Shown here: positions 1 through 7,674 of the stretch, one piece after another | How positions within the stretch are numbered: position 1 is the stretch's first letter | Layout: each line of letters opens with the position of its first letter | Origin: CAZAYP01 sp964489425 [NCBI: uncultured Verrucomicrobiota bacterium] | Lineage (GTDB): Bacteria > Verrucomicrobiota > Kiritimatiellia > RZYC01 | Direction: 5' to 3' | NCBI GenBank assembly: GCA_964489425.1 | Contig: CAZAYP010000099.1 | Span: 1 to 17,395, forward strand | DNA length: 17,395 nt | Notes under the pieces: generated by a model | Databases searched by the model: none | What the model was told of the DNA's origin: nothing | The model's input: the letters and a program-made list of their open reading frames with translations, nothing else | Made by a program: the position numbers and the translations under genes

Positions 1-2184
1 GAGCCTGGCGCCGGGCCGGCGCCGGCCCACGCGCCCCGGCCCACCCCGCCGCCCTCCGTCAAGGGGGTGCTTGCGCCGGCGCCCGCGCCAGCGCCCCAAC
101 CGCCCAAACCGCCGCCCGCGCCCGCGGAGCCCAGCCGGGCGCAGGAGGTGCTGCGACGTATCGGGCGCTGGATCCTGGTCGGTGAAGAGGCCCAACGCGA
201 GGGCGGGAGTTTCGAGTTCGCGGTGGCCAGCACGTGGCTGATGCGGCTGGGGATCATCGCCCTGGTGGCCTGCGTGGGATATTTCCTCAAATGGTCCATG
301 CAGCACGGGCTGATCGGGCCGGCCGGCCGGGTAACGCTGGCGGTGGCCGCGGGGCTGGGGCTGATCGCCTGGGGCGACCGGATGCAGCGCCGGCCGTACC
401 AGTTGCTGGGCCAGGGGTTCATCGGCGGCGGCGTGGCCGCGCTCTATTTCGCGGGCTACGCGCTGGGCCCACTGTACCAGCTGTTGCCGCTGCCGTACGC
501 CTTTGCCTTCATGTGCCTGGTCTCGGTGCTGGCGGGCATTGTCGCCGCGCGCATCAACGCCATGGTGATCGCCATCCTCGGCATCATCGGCGGCTTCTTC
601 ACGCCGGTGTTGCTGGGTTCGGGCCCCACCGATTTTGGCGTGCTGTATTCCTACATCGTGGTGCTCACCCTGGGCATCCTGGGCCTGTCCTACTACCGGC
701 CCTGGCGGCTGCTCAACTACCTGGGCTTTGGCCTGACCTGGCTGCTGATCGGCGCGGCGCAGTGGGACTACCAGGTGGGCGATTTCCGCATCGTGATGCT
801 GCTGGTCAGCGTGCTGTTTGTCCTGCACACGGCGATCGTCTACGGCCACAACCTGGCGCGGCAGGGCGCGTTCACCGCGCTGGAGATCATCTACCTTTTC
901 CTCAACGCCATGCTGTACGCGCCCCTGGCCTATTGGCTGATGGACGACTATTATGGCCGCCCGTGGCCGGCGTGCCTGACCCTGGGCCTGGCCGCGTTTT
1001 ACACGCTGCAGGCCGCGCTGCTGCGGCGGTTCCGGCGCGGCGCGCCCGCGCTGCTGGTGTCGCTCACCGCGCTGGCCGGCCTGTTCGCGGCGCTGACCAT
1101 GCCGATCCTGTTCAAGCAGGAGACGCTCACCATGAGCTGGGCGCTGCTGGCGCTCGCGCTCTTGTGGGTGGGCCACCGCGTGTCCAGCCGGCTGGTGCGC
1201 GGCCTGGCCACGCTGCTGTACGCGATCGTGTTCCTGAAACTGGCCGGCCTGGACATGTTCCTGTCGTTCCCCGCGAGTCACGGGGACAGCGGTACCTTTG
1301 CCGCTTACACGCATGGCCTTGTCCAGCGGCTGTGGACCTTTGGCCTGTCCATTGGCGCCTTGTTCGGCGGCTGCTGGCTGGAGCGGAAGCGCGGCGCAAA
1401 CACCGCCGCAACCACGGAGCCGGCAGCGCCGCTGCCCGGCGCGCTGTACTGGGCCGGGGTGGCCGCGCTGTTCATCTACGCGCACCACGAGATGTACGCG
1501 CTGTGCGCGTTTTACCAGCCGATCCGCGTGTCGGCGATCACCCTGGTCTGGTGCGCGCTGGCCGGCCTGTTCGTGTGGCGTTACCAGGCGACACGGCGCC
1601 CGTGGCTGGCCGTGGGCGCGGCCGTGGTCCTGGCGGCCACGGTGCTCAAGGTGCTTGGCTGGGACCTGGTCACATGGCAGGTGTCGGGCGCGCACGCCGT
1701 CTACCGCGTGGATTACACGGCCGCGCTGGTCCTGGTACGGCTGATGGATTTCGGGCTGCTGCTGGCCACCTGCGGCCTGGTGTGGCAGGCCCTGCGCGGC
1801 ACGGGCCGGCACGCGGGGCTCACCGCGGTCTACGGCTACGGCGGGCTGGGCCTGCTCTGGCTGTACACCACGCTGGAGCTGAACACGCTGCTGTGGTGGA
1901 AGCTGCGCGAGTTCCAGGCCGCGGGCGTCTCGGTGCTCTGGGCGCTGTTCGCCATCACGTTCGTGGCCGCGGGGCTGGCCCGGAACCTGCGCGGGTTGCG
2001 CCTGCTGGGCCTGGCGCTGTTCGCGGTGGTAGCCGGCAAGGTGTTCCTGTACGACCTGCAGTCCACGGCCATCATTTTCCGGGTGCTGGCGTTCATGCTC
2101 GTGGGCGCGGCGCTGCTGGCGGGGTCGTTCGTCTACCTGCGGGCCACGAACCGCAAGGATATGGCGACGCCGCCGCCAAAGTAA
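1..2184 (+). CDS. DUF2339 family polytopic membrane protein (5' end outside window)
   Basis: The frame is open from base 1 to the TAA at 2182-2184 (727 codons visible). The start therefore most likely lies upstream; the GTG at 67 falls inside a low-complexity stretch and has no convincing Shine-Dalgarno. The visible protein begins with about 50 residues rich in Pro and Ala, then a short charged stretch containing '[18 protein letters not shown]'. After that comes a long series of hydrophobic helices separated by short loops with Arg, Trp and Tyr, reaching almost to the C-terminus. This is the plan of DUF2339 'predicted membrane protein' families: a variable Pro-rich or coiled-coil N-terminus followed by many transmembrane segments. 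Their biochemical role is not established and none is claimed here. The gene converges on the hydrogenase operon with a 46-bp gap. The family call is from overall character, not from a domain search. Confidence 0.75.
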   Translation, partial: EPGAGPAPAHAPRPTPPPSVKGVLAPAPAPAPQPPKPPPAPAEPSRAQEVLRRIGRWILVGEEAQREGGSFEFAVASTWLMRLGIIALVACVGYFLKWSMQHGLIGPAGRVTLAVAAGLGLIAWGDRMQRRPYQLLGQGFIGGGVAALYFAGYALGPLYQLLPLPYAFAFMCLVSVLAGIVAARINAMVIAILGIIGGFFTPVLLGSGPTDFGVLYSYIVVLTLGILGLSYYRPWRLLNYLGFGLTWLLIGAAQWDYQVGDFRIVMLLVSVLFVLHTAIVYGHNLARQGAFTALEIIYLFLNAMLYAPLAYWLMDDYYGRPWPACLTLGLAAFYTLQAALLRRFRRGAPALLVSLTALAGLFAALTMPILFKQETLTMSWALLALALLWVGHRVSSRLVRGLATLLYAIVFLKLAGLDMFLSFPASHGDSGTFAAYTHGLVQRLWTFGLSIGALFGGCWLERKRGANTAATTEPAAPLPGALYWAGVAALFIYAHHEMYALCAFYQPIRVSAITLVWCALAGLFVWRYQATRRPWLAVGAAVVLAATVLKVLGWDLVTWQVSGAHAVYRVDYTAALVLVRLMDFGLLLATCGLVWQALRGTGRHAGLTAVYGYGGLGLLWLYTTLELNTLLWWKLREFQAAGVSVLWALFAITFVAAGLARNLRGLRLLGLALFAVVAGKVFLYDLQSTAIIFRVLAFMLVGAALLAGSFVYLRATNRKDMATPPPK

Positions 2185-2206
2185 AAACCCATCCGGACAC
2201 CATCGC

Positions 2207-2225
2207 GGCGGCCCAGCCTGCCGCC
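2207..2225. terminator. Possible hairpin between convergent genes
   Basis: In the 46-bp gap between the DUF2339 gene and hndD, GGCGGC (2207-2212) pairs with GCCGCC (2220-2225) across a 7-nt loop. A second short dyad, CGGCG/CGCCG (2226-2240), overlaps the hndD stop. Neither stem is followed by a clear U-tract on either strand. This could be a bidirectional structure protecting the 3' ends of both mRNAs, but evidence for intrinsic termination is weak. Confidence 0.25.
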
Positions 2226-2230
2226 CGGCG

Positions 2231-4021
2231 TCACACGCCGCTGTAGCCCGCGCCGGTGGCAGCCGACATCAGGTTGCGGTACTTCGGCTTGACCTTGTAA
2301 TGGTTGTGCAGGTACCGCTCAGCCTTGGCGCTCAGGGGTTTTTCGAGAAACTCGGCGTACAGCTTCTGGATCGCCGGGTTCTGGTGCGAGCAGCGCAGCT
2401 GTTTCCGATCGTCATCGGTGTACAAACCCGCCGCGCGCTGGGCGCGCACCTGGTCGTTCACGTTGTAGGGTTGGCCGCCGCCGCCGATGCAGCCGCCGCG
2501 GCACGCCATGACCTCGATGAAGTGGTAGCAGGGTTCCTGGCCGCGGGCGCGGCACTCGCGCACCCGGTTGAGCACGGTCTCGATGTGGCACATCTCGTTG
2601 GCCACCGCCACGCGGACGGTTTTCCCCGCGATGACCACCTCCGCCTCCTTAATGCTCGCCAGGCCGCGCACGGGCTGGAACACCACCTGGGGCAACTCCT
2701 GGCCGGTAATCAGGAAATACGCCGTGCGCAGCGCCGCCTCCATCACCCCGCCGCTCACGCCGAAGATGGTCCCGGCGCCCGTGTACTCGGCCAGCAGCGA
2801 GTCCGGCGCCTCGTCCGGCAGGCTGGCGAAATCGATGCCGGCGGACTTGATCATCCGGCTCAGCTCGCGGGTGGTCAGGGACACGTCAATGTCCTGGAAC
2901 CCGCTGGCGAACATGTCGTCGGAACGGGTGATCTCGTATTTCTTGGCCGTGCAGGGCATGATCGACACCATGTAGATCCGCGACGGGTCCAGGCCCATCT
3001 TCTGGGCATAATAGGTCTTGGCCATGACGCCCATCATCTCCTGGGGCGACTTGGCGGTGGAAAAGTTTTCAAGGAAGTCGGGGTCGAATTTCTCCATGTA
3101 ATCCGTCCACGCCGGGCAGCAACTGGTGATCAGGGGCAGCGAGCCCTTGCCGTGCAAGAATCGCTCGGCGAACTCCTGGGCCTCCTCCATGATCGTGAGG
3201 TCCGCGGAAAAGTTGGTGTCAAAGATCGCCTTGAACCCCAGCCGCCGCAGGGCGGCGTAGGTCTTGCCGGTGAGCAGGGCGCCGGGCGGGTAGCCGAACG
3301 CCTCGCCGATGGCCACGCGCACCGCCGGCGCGATCTGCACCACCGGGTACTTGGTGGGATCGCTCAGCGCCTCGTAGACTTTCTTGGAGTCGGAGTGCTC
3401 GTAGATCGCGCCCACCGGGCAGTGGGCCGCGCACTGGCCGCACTTCATGCAGGGGCTGTCGTCGAGCTGCACGCCGAAAGCCGGCTTGATGATCATGTTC
3501 TCGCCGCGGCCGCAGAACTCCAGGGCCCAGACGTTCTGCATCTGCTGGTCCACGCGCGCGCAGCGGCCGCACAGGATGCACTTTTCCGGGTTGAGGATGA
3601 TCGCCGGGGTGGACTCGTCGCGGGTGTCGGCGCGCAGGCGCTGCTGCCACGGCACGTCGCGGATGCCGAACTCGGCGGCCAGGGTCTGCAGCTCGCAGTT
3701 CTGGTTGCGGGCGCACTGCAGGCAGTCGTTGGGATGGGTGGAGAGGATCAGCTCGATGACCGTGCGCCGCACGTTGTAGATTTCCGGGTCATGGGTGATG
3801 ACCTCCATGCCGTCGCCCGCGGCGGTGGCGCAGGCGCGGATCAGCTTGGTCGAGCCCTTGACCTTGACCACGCAGATGCTGCACGCGCCCCACGAGGGCA
3901 GGTCGGGGTGGTAGCACAGCACGGGAATGTTGACGCTGACCTGGCGCGCGGCCTCCAGGAGCGTGGTTCCCTGCTCCACCTGCACCGGGATGCCGTTGAT
4001 CTTCAGACTGATTTTTCCCAT
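2231..4021 (-). CDS. hndD: [FeFe] hydrogenase catalytic subunit, HndD/HydA type
   Basis: This 596-residue protein is the catalytic subunit of a soluble NAD(P)-linked hydrogenase (H2 <-> 2H+ + 2e-). Domains in order: an N-terminal plant-type [2Fe-2S] domain (Cys36, 47, 50, 64); the His-Cys3 [4Fe-4S] site (His96, Cys100, 103, 109); a two-cluster ferredoxin domain (Cys148/151/154 and Cys191/194/197/201); then the H-cluster domain. The three H-cluster signatures are present: TSCCPAW (299-305), MPCTAKKYE (355-363) and MACRGGCIGGGGQP (505-518). A short 'small-subunit' tail follows, including RYLHNHY. The fourth Cys expected in the first ferredoxin motif is Asp158 (codon GAC checked). The ATG at 4021 is preceded by GAGG at about 8 nt. 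It is the last gene of the operon, 43 bp after hndC. The family call is firm; bifurcation is inferred from operon composition. No hydEFG maturase genes are in the window. Confidence 0.96.
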   Translation of the reverse strand: MGKISLKINGIPVQVEQGTTLLEAARQVSVNIPVLCYHPDLPSWGACSICVVKVKGSTKLIRACATAAGDGMEVITHDPEIYNVRRTVIELILSTHPNDCLQCARNQNCELQTLAAEFGIRDVPWQQRLRADTRDESTPAIILNPEKCILCGRCARVDQQMQNVWALEFCGRGENMIIKPAFGVQLDDSPCMKCGQCAAHCPVGAIYEHSDSKKVYEALSDPTKYPVVQIAPAVRVAIGEAFGYPPGALLTGKTYAALRRLGFKAIFDTNFSADLTIMEEAQEFAERFLHGKGSLPLITSCCPAWTDYMEKFDPDFLENFSTAKSPQEMMGVMAKTYYAQKMGLDPSRIYMVSIMPCTAKKYEITRSDDMFASGFQDIDVSLTTRELSRMIKSAGIDFASLPDEAPDSLLAEYTGAGTIFGVSGGVMEAALRTAYFLITGQELPQVVFQPVRGLASIKEAEVVIAGKTVRVAVANEMCHIETVLNRVRECRARGQEPCYHFIEVMACRGGCIGGGGQPYNVNDQVRAQRAAGLYTDDDRKQLRCSHQNPAIQKLYAEFLEKPLSAKAERYLHNHYKVKPKYRNLMSAATGAGYSGV

Positions 4022-4064
4022 GGCCTAAACCTCGTTGTAAATAATGCCGTCCGGCGGCCTGTCC

Positions 4065-5849
4065 TTAGTTGTGCAGCACGGCCTCGAACTTGCAGGTGCG
4101 GTAGCACTCGCCGCACTTGATGCAGCGCGCCTGATCGATGGCGTGCGGCTGGCGCTTCTCGCCGCTGATGCAATGCTCCGGGCACTTGCGCGCACAGGCG
4201 CCGCATCCGATGCATTTCTCGGCATCGATTCGGTACACCAGCAGGTCCTTGCACTTGCCCGCCGGGCAGCGTTTTTCCAGGATATGGGCGCGGTACTCGT
4301 CCTCGAAATACTTGAGCGTGGACAGCACCGGGTTGGGCGTGCACTGGCCCAGGCCGCACAGCGAGGCCTTCTGCATGGTCACGCACAGCTCGCGGATCCG
4401 CGGCAAGTCCTCCATCTTCCCCTTGCCCTTGGTGATGTCGTCGATCATGTTGTAGAGCGTGCGGCCGCCGATGCGGCAAGGCGCGCACTTGCCGCACGAC
4501 TCGTCCACCGAGAAGCCCAGGTAGAACTTGGCCACGTCCACCATGCAGTCGTCCTCGTCCATGATGATCATGCCGCCGGAGCCCATGATCGAGCCGAGGG
4601 CCTGGAGGTTTTCCGGGTCCACCGGCGTGTCCAGGTAAGCGGCCGGGATCATGCCGCCGGAGGGGCCGCCGGTCTGGACGGCCTTGAACTTCTTGCCCTT
4701 GCGAAGGCCGCCGCCCAGGTCGTAGACGATCTCGCGCAGCGTGGTGCCCAGCGGCACCTCGATCAGGCCGGAGTTGTTGATCTTGCCGGTCAGGGCAAAC
4801 ACGGCCGTGCCGCGCGCGCTCTGCGTGCCGATCTGCGCGTACCAGTCGCCGCCCTTGCGGATGATGACCGGCATGCTGGCGTGGGTGGATACGTTGTTGA
4901 TGACCGTGGGCTTGCCCCACAGGCCGCGCACGGCCGGGAACGGCGGCCGAGTGGACGGCATGCCGCGCTTGCCTTCGATGGAAGCGATCAGCGCGGTTTC
5001 CTCGCCGCAGACAAACGCGCCGGCGCCAAGGCGGATCTCAATATCAAAGGAAAACTTGCTGCCGAGGATATTCTCCCCCAGCAGGCCGGCCGCATGCGCC
5101 TGGCGGATGGCATTCTCGAGCCGCTGCACCGCCAGGGGGTACTCGGCGCGGATGTAGATGTAACCCTGGTGCGACCCGATGGCGTAGCCGGTGATGATCA
5201 TGGACTCGAGGATCGAGTGCGGGTCGCCTTCGATGGTGCTGCGGTTCATGTAGGCGCCGGGATCGCCCTCGTCGGCGTTGCAGATCACGTATTTTTCCGG
5301 GTCGGCCGCTTGCTTGGTGAACAGCCACTTGCGCCAGGTGGGGAAATAGGCGCCGCCGCGACCGCGCAGGCCGGACTTCTTGACCTCTTCGATCACGTCG
5401 TCCGGCGTCATCTGGAACAGCGCCTTTTCAAGCGCCACGTAGCCGTCGCGGGCGATATACTCCTCGAGGGAGTCCGGGTCGATCACCCCGCAATTGCGCA
5501 GGATGATGCGGAACTGCTTCTGGTAATGGGCCGGTCCGTCCAGGCGCAGGTTGGGCCGCGCACCCGGCGCGTAGAGCAGGCGGGCCAGGGGCTGGCCGGA
5601 CACCACGTCCGCGGCCACGATCTCCGGCACGTCCGCGGGCGTGACCTTGGCGTAGACCGAGTTCTGCGGCAGGATCTTGATGATCGGCCCCTGGGCGCAC
5701 AGGCCGAAACAGCCGGTTTTCACGAGCTGGACCTGCTCGCGCAGGCCGCGCGCGGCGATCTCGCGCTCGAAGGCCGCCCAGATGGCCTTGCCCGGCCCGG
5801 CGTTGCACTCGCCGCCGGCGCAGACCAGAATGTATTGTTGAAATGCCAT
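4065..5849 (-). CDS. hndC: Hydrogenase NADH/FMN-binding flavoprotein subunit, HndC/HydB (NuoF-like)
   Basis: This 594-residue NuoF-like subunit exchanges electrons with NAD(P)H through FMN and is a candidate bifurcation site of the HndABCD complex. An N-terminal thioredoxin-like [2Fe-2S] domain (Cys10, 15, 47, 51) precedes the NuoF core, which contains LRGRGG (161-166), CNADEGDPGAYMNR (190-203) and GAGAFVCGEETAL (275-287). The N3-type [4Fe-4S] site is ESCGKCAPCR (Cys452, 455, 458) with Cys498. The C-terminal ferredoxin domain carries CIGCGACARKC (546-556) and CIKCGECYRTC (576-586). The usual 'GGGFPTGxKW' after LRGRGG reads 'AYFPTWRKW'. The ATG at 5849 (MAFQQYILVC) was chosen because it starts just before the conserved beta-strand and Cys; 18 extra upstream codons would overlap hndB. 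The gap to hndB is 13 bp, so translation is probably coupled. Confidence 0.95.
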   Translation of the reverse strand: MAFQQYILVCAGGECNAGPGKAIWAAFEREIAARGLREQVQLVKTGCFGLCAQGPIIKILPQNSVYAKVTPADVPEIVAADVVSGQPLARLLYAPGARPNLRLDGPAHYQKQFRIILRNCGVIDPDSLEEYIARDGYVALEKALFQMTPDDVIEEVKKSGLRGRGGAYFPTWRKWLFTKQAADPEKYVICNADEGDPGAYMNRSTIEGDPHSILESMIITGYAIGSHQGYIYIRAEYPLAVQRLENAIRQAHAAGLLGENILGSKFSFDIEIRLGAGAFVCGEETALIASIEGKRGMPSTRPPFPAVRGLWGKPTVINNVSTHASMPVIIRKGGDWYAQIGTQSARGTAVFALTGKINNSGLIEVPLGTTLREIVYDLGGGLRKGKKFKAVQTGGPSGGMIPAAYLDTPVDPENLQALGSIMGSGGMIIMDEDDCMVDVAKFYLGFSVDESCGKCAPCRIGGRTLYNMIDDITKGKGKMEDLPRIRELCVTMQKASLCGLGQCTPNPVLSTLKYFEDEYRAHILEKRCPAGKCKDLLVYRIDAEKCIGCGACARKCPEHCISGEKRQPHAIDQARCIKCGECYRTCKFEAVLHN

Positions 5850-5862
5850 GGTCGTATCCCGC

Positions 5863-6249
5863 TTATTGCTGTGGTTTGAAAACGTCCGCGGACGGCCGGT
5901 CATACACGTACTCGCTGACCAGCCGCCGGCCCACGAGATGCTCTTTCACGATGCGCCGGCCGATCTCCTCGTTGACCCGGCCGTAGACCGTGTCCGGCAT
6001 GCCGGGCGCGAGGACTTCGACCGTGGGCTCGGAGTAGCACATGCCCATGCAACCCGTGGTTTTGACCTGCGCGCCGGCCACGTGCTCGCGCTCGATCTCT
6101 TCCTCGATCGCGCGCATGGTTTCCCGGGCGCCGGCGGCGATGCCGCACGTGCCGGTGCCGACCAGGATCACCACGCTGGTTCCCGCGGCCAACGCGGCCT
6201 GTTTCTCGCGCCGCAGCGCCTGTAGTTGTTCCAATGTCAGTTTGGCCAT
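5863..6249 (-). CDS. hndB: Hydrogenase [2Fe-2S] ferredoxin-like subunit HndB
   Basis: This 128-residue thioredoxin-fold ferredoxin-like protein is the small second subunit typical of hndABCD operons. It opens with a charged helix (LTLEQLQALRREKQ), then a strand leading to GTCGIAAGAR (33-42), and then TTGCMGMCYSEPTVEV (64-79). Only three Cys (35, 67, 71) are visible. From memory the single-Cys 'CGIAAGAR' version is usual in this subfamily, so the fourth cluster ligand, or whether a cluster is present at all, is unclear. The ATG at 6249 has GGTGGG about 4-5 nt upstream on the minus strand; an in-frame GTG three codons earlier would overlap that ribosome site and is less likely. It lies between hndA (22-bp gap) and hndC (13-bp gap) and presumably helps wire the NuoE-like and NuoF-like subunits. 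Confidence 0.93.
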   Translation of the reverse strand: MAKLTLEQLQALRREKQAALAAGTSVVILVGTGTCGIAAGARETMRAIEEEIEREHVAGAQVKTTGCMGMCYSEPTVEVLAPGMPDTVYGRVNEEIGRRIVKEHLVGRRLVSEYVYDRPSADVFKPQQ

Positions 6250-6271
6250 GATGCCCACCGTGATTGTTGGG

Positions 6272-6784
6272 TTATTCCTTGTACTTGGCGAGGATGCCCG
6301 CGATCTCTTCCGGGGTAACCTTGCCGTGTACGTCCTTGTCCACCATCATCACCGGGGCCAGCCCGCAGCACCCGACGCAGCGGACGATCTCCAGGGAAAA
6401 CTTGGCGTCGGGCGTGATGCCGTTGACCCCGATGCCCAGCAGGCTCTCCACCTCGCGGATCAGCTCCTCGGCGCCTTTCAGGTAACAGGCCGTGCCCATG
6501 CACACCGCGATGCGATGCCGGCCAGGCCGGGTCAGCCGGAACAGGTGGTAGAACGTCACCACGCCGTACACCTTGGCCAGCGGGGTGGCCAGCGCCTCGG
6601 CGGTTTCCATGGCCACGGACAGCGGGATGTAGCCGTAATGCTCCTGGATCCGGTGCAACACCATGATCAGGTTGCCGGGCTTGTCCCGCCACAGCGCGAT
6701 GAACTCCTTGAGTTCGGCGGTCAAATGCGGCTCAACCGCCGGGGAGGGCGGTGACGGGTTCGCGTTCTCTTTGGTCTCTGCCAT
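6272..6784 (-). CDS. hndA: Hydrogenase NuoE-like [2Fe-2S] subunit HndA/HydC
   Basis: This 170-residue NuoE/24-kDa-type subunit is the first gene of the hydrogenase operon. A Pro/Asn-rich N-terminal tail of about 20 residues precedes the helical domain (LTAELKEFIALWRDKPGNLIMVL...YGYIP). The thioredoxin-like domain follows, with the four [2Fe-2S] ligands in the family spacing: Cys95-x4-Cys100 and Cys136-x3-Cys140 (CMGTAC and CVGCC). The VYGVVTFYHLF segment (72-82) is the conserved NuoE helix. The ATG at 6784 is preceded by AAGGAA at about 8 nt; an in-frame TTG at 6835 would overlap the promoter and was rejected. In known complexes NuoE passes electrons to or from the NuoF flavin domain (HndC here). 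Confidence 0.95.
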   Translation of the reverse strand: MAETKENANPSPPSPAVEPHLTAELKEFIALWRDKPGNLIMVLHRIQEHYGYIPLSVAMETAEALATPLAKVYGVVTFYHLFRLTRPGRHRIAVCMGTACYLKGAEELIREVESLLGIGVNGITPDAKFSLEIVRCVGCCGLAPVMMVDKDVHGKVTPEEIAGILAKYKE

Positions 6785-6823
6785 GACACGGTTCCTTCGA
6801 TTCTGATTTTCAAAACCCGGGCG

Positions 6824-6852
6824 ACTGTACGGCAAGCTTCGGGGTCCGTCAA
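6824..6852 (-). promoter_or_regulatory. Candidate sigma-70-type promoter of the hndABCD operon
   Basis: On the minus strand, TTGACG (6852-6847) and TACAGT (6829-6824) are separated by exactly 17 bp. The predicted transcription start is about 33 nt before the hndA ATG. It lies back-to-back with the promoter of the GDT1-ferritin gene: the two -35 boxes are 8 bp apart, so a regulator bound between them could affect both. Based on consensus matching only. Confidence 0.6.
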
Positions 6853-6860
6853 ATCCTCAA

Positions 6861-6888
6861 TTCACAATCGTCCGCGACGTGGTATAGT
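6861..6888 (+). promoter_or_regulatory. Candidate promoter of the GDT1-ferritin gene
   Basis: TTCACA (6861-6866) and TATAGT (6883-6888) are separated by 16 bp, each one mismatch from consensus. They are followed by a GGAG ribosome site (6900-6903) 8 nt before the ATG at 6912. The promoter is divergent from the hydrogenase promoter. Confidence 0.6.
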
Positions 6889-6911
6889 TTCCCGCCAACG
6901 GAGACCACCTT

Positions 6912-7655
6912 ATGAACTTGAAACTGCTCGTCAGCACGTTTTTCCTGATTTTCCTGGCCGAGCTGGGCGACAAGACCCAACTGGCCGTCATGGCCCGCGC
7001 GGCCACGGGCGGGGACGGGCGCTGGACCGTCTTCGTGGCGGCATCCGCCGCGCTGGTGTTGTCGACGATCCTGGCCGTGTTCGGCGGCGCGCTGCTGAAC
7101 CGCTGGGTGCCGGAACTATACATCAAGTGCGCGTCGGGCGCGCTGTTCATTATTTTTGGCGTGATCATCCTGTTCCATACGCTGTGGCCGGCGCCCCTGC
7201 CCGCGGCCGGGGCGACGGGCGGCGCCTGGGCGAACCTCGCGTTCCAGCTGGCGGCCCGGTTCGAGGAAGCCGCAGCCTCCGACTTCCAGGAACTGGCGCG
7301 CCGGGAAACCGATCCAGAATTGCAGCGGCTCTGGCGCACGCTGGCGGATGAGGAGCAGCAACACGGCGCGGAGCTGCTGCGGCTGCGGCGCGAGCACGCC
7401 GACGCGGCCTGGAAACCGGCCGTGGCCGACCGCTGCCCGCCAGAACACGAGCTGCTGATGGATGTGGCGGCCTCGGCCGCACCGGTGCTCCACCACGCGC
7501 TGGAGCACAAGCTGGCCATCGTCCGTTTTTACGAGGAGCTGGCGCGGTCCACGTCCACGCCGGGCCTGCGCCAGGCGTTCGCCCGGCTGGCGGACGAGGA
7601 GCGCAAACACGTCGCCCAGCTGCGCCAGCGGCTGCCGGCCGGCCAGCCCGCCTGA
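6912..7655 (+). CDS. GDT1/UPF0016 (TMEM165-like) half-module fused to a ferritin-like domain
   Basis: The protein has 247 residues. Residues 1-92 form one UPF0016 repeat: three hydrophobic helices with the signature AELGDKTQLA (16-25), the ExGDKT motif of the TMEM165/GDT1 cation (Mn2+/Ca2+) exporter family. Most members have two such repeats; here there is one, so the transporter would have to dimerise. Residues ~110-240 form a four-helix ferritin/rubrerythrin-like domain with two ExxH motifs, E148-QQ-H151 and E230-RK-H233. Upstream acidic helices are FEEAAASDFQELA (117-129) and LEHKLAIVRFYEELA (197-211). In the third helix the usual Glu seven residues before Tyr207 is Lys200, with Glu198 nearby, so one metal ligand is uncertain. 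By analogy with ferritin-VIT1 fusions (MbfA) it may export Mn or Fe in response to a cytosolic di-iron domain; this is inference. It has its own promoter and is convergent with gspK (19-bp gap). Confidence 0.82.
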   Translation: MNLKLLVSTFFLIFLAELGDKTQLAVMARAATGGDGRWTVFVAASAALVLSTILAVFGGALLNRWVPELYIKCASGALFIIFGVIILFHTLWPAPLPAAGATGGAWANLAFQLAARFEEAAASDFQELARRETDPELQRLWRTLADEEQQHGAELLRLRREHADAAWKPAVADRCPPEHELLMDVAASAAPVLHHALEHKLAIVRFYEELARSTSTPGLRQAFARLADEERKHVAQLRQRLPAGQPA

Positions 7656-7674
7656 CGCGCCGCCGGGCGAAGGG

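Noticed and set aside
234-2246. 670-codon + strand ORF overlapping the DUF2339 gene
   Set aside because: Arg/Ala/Gly/Pro-rich out-of-frame translation of the membrane protein; no start signal.
2300-4120. 606-codon + strand ORF opposite hndD
   Set aside because: It is the antisense shadow of a gene with unmistakable hydrogenase motifs; its product is Val/His/Leu/Arg-rich low-complexity with no family features.
4044-5879. 611-codon + strand ORF opposite hndC
   Set aside because: Long only because GC-rich codon use suppresses stops on the reverse strand; no ribosome site or recognisable domain.
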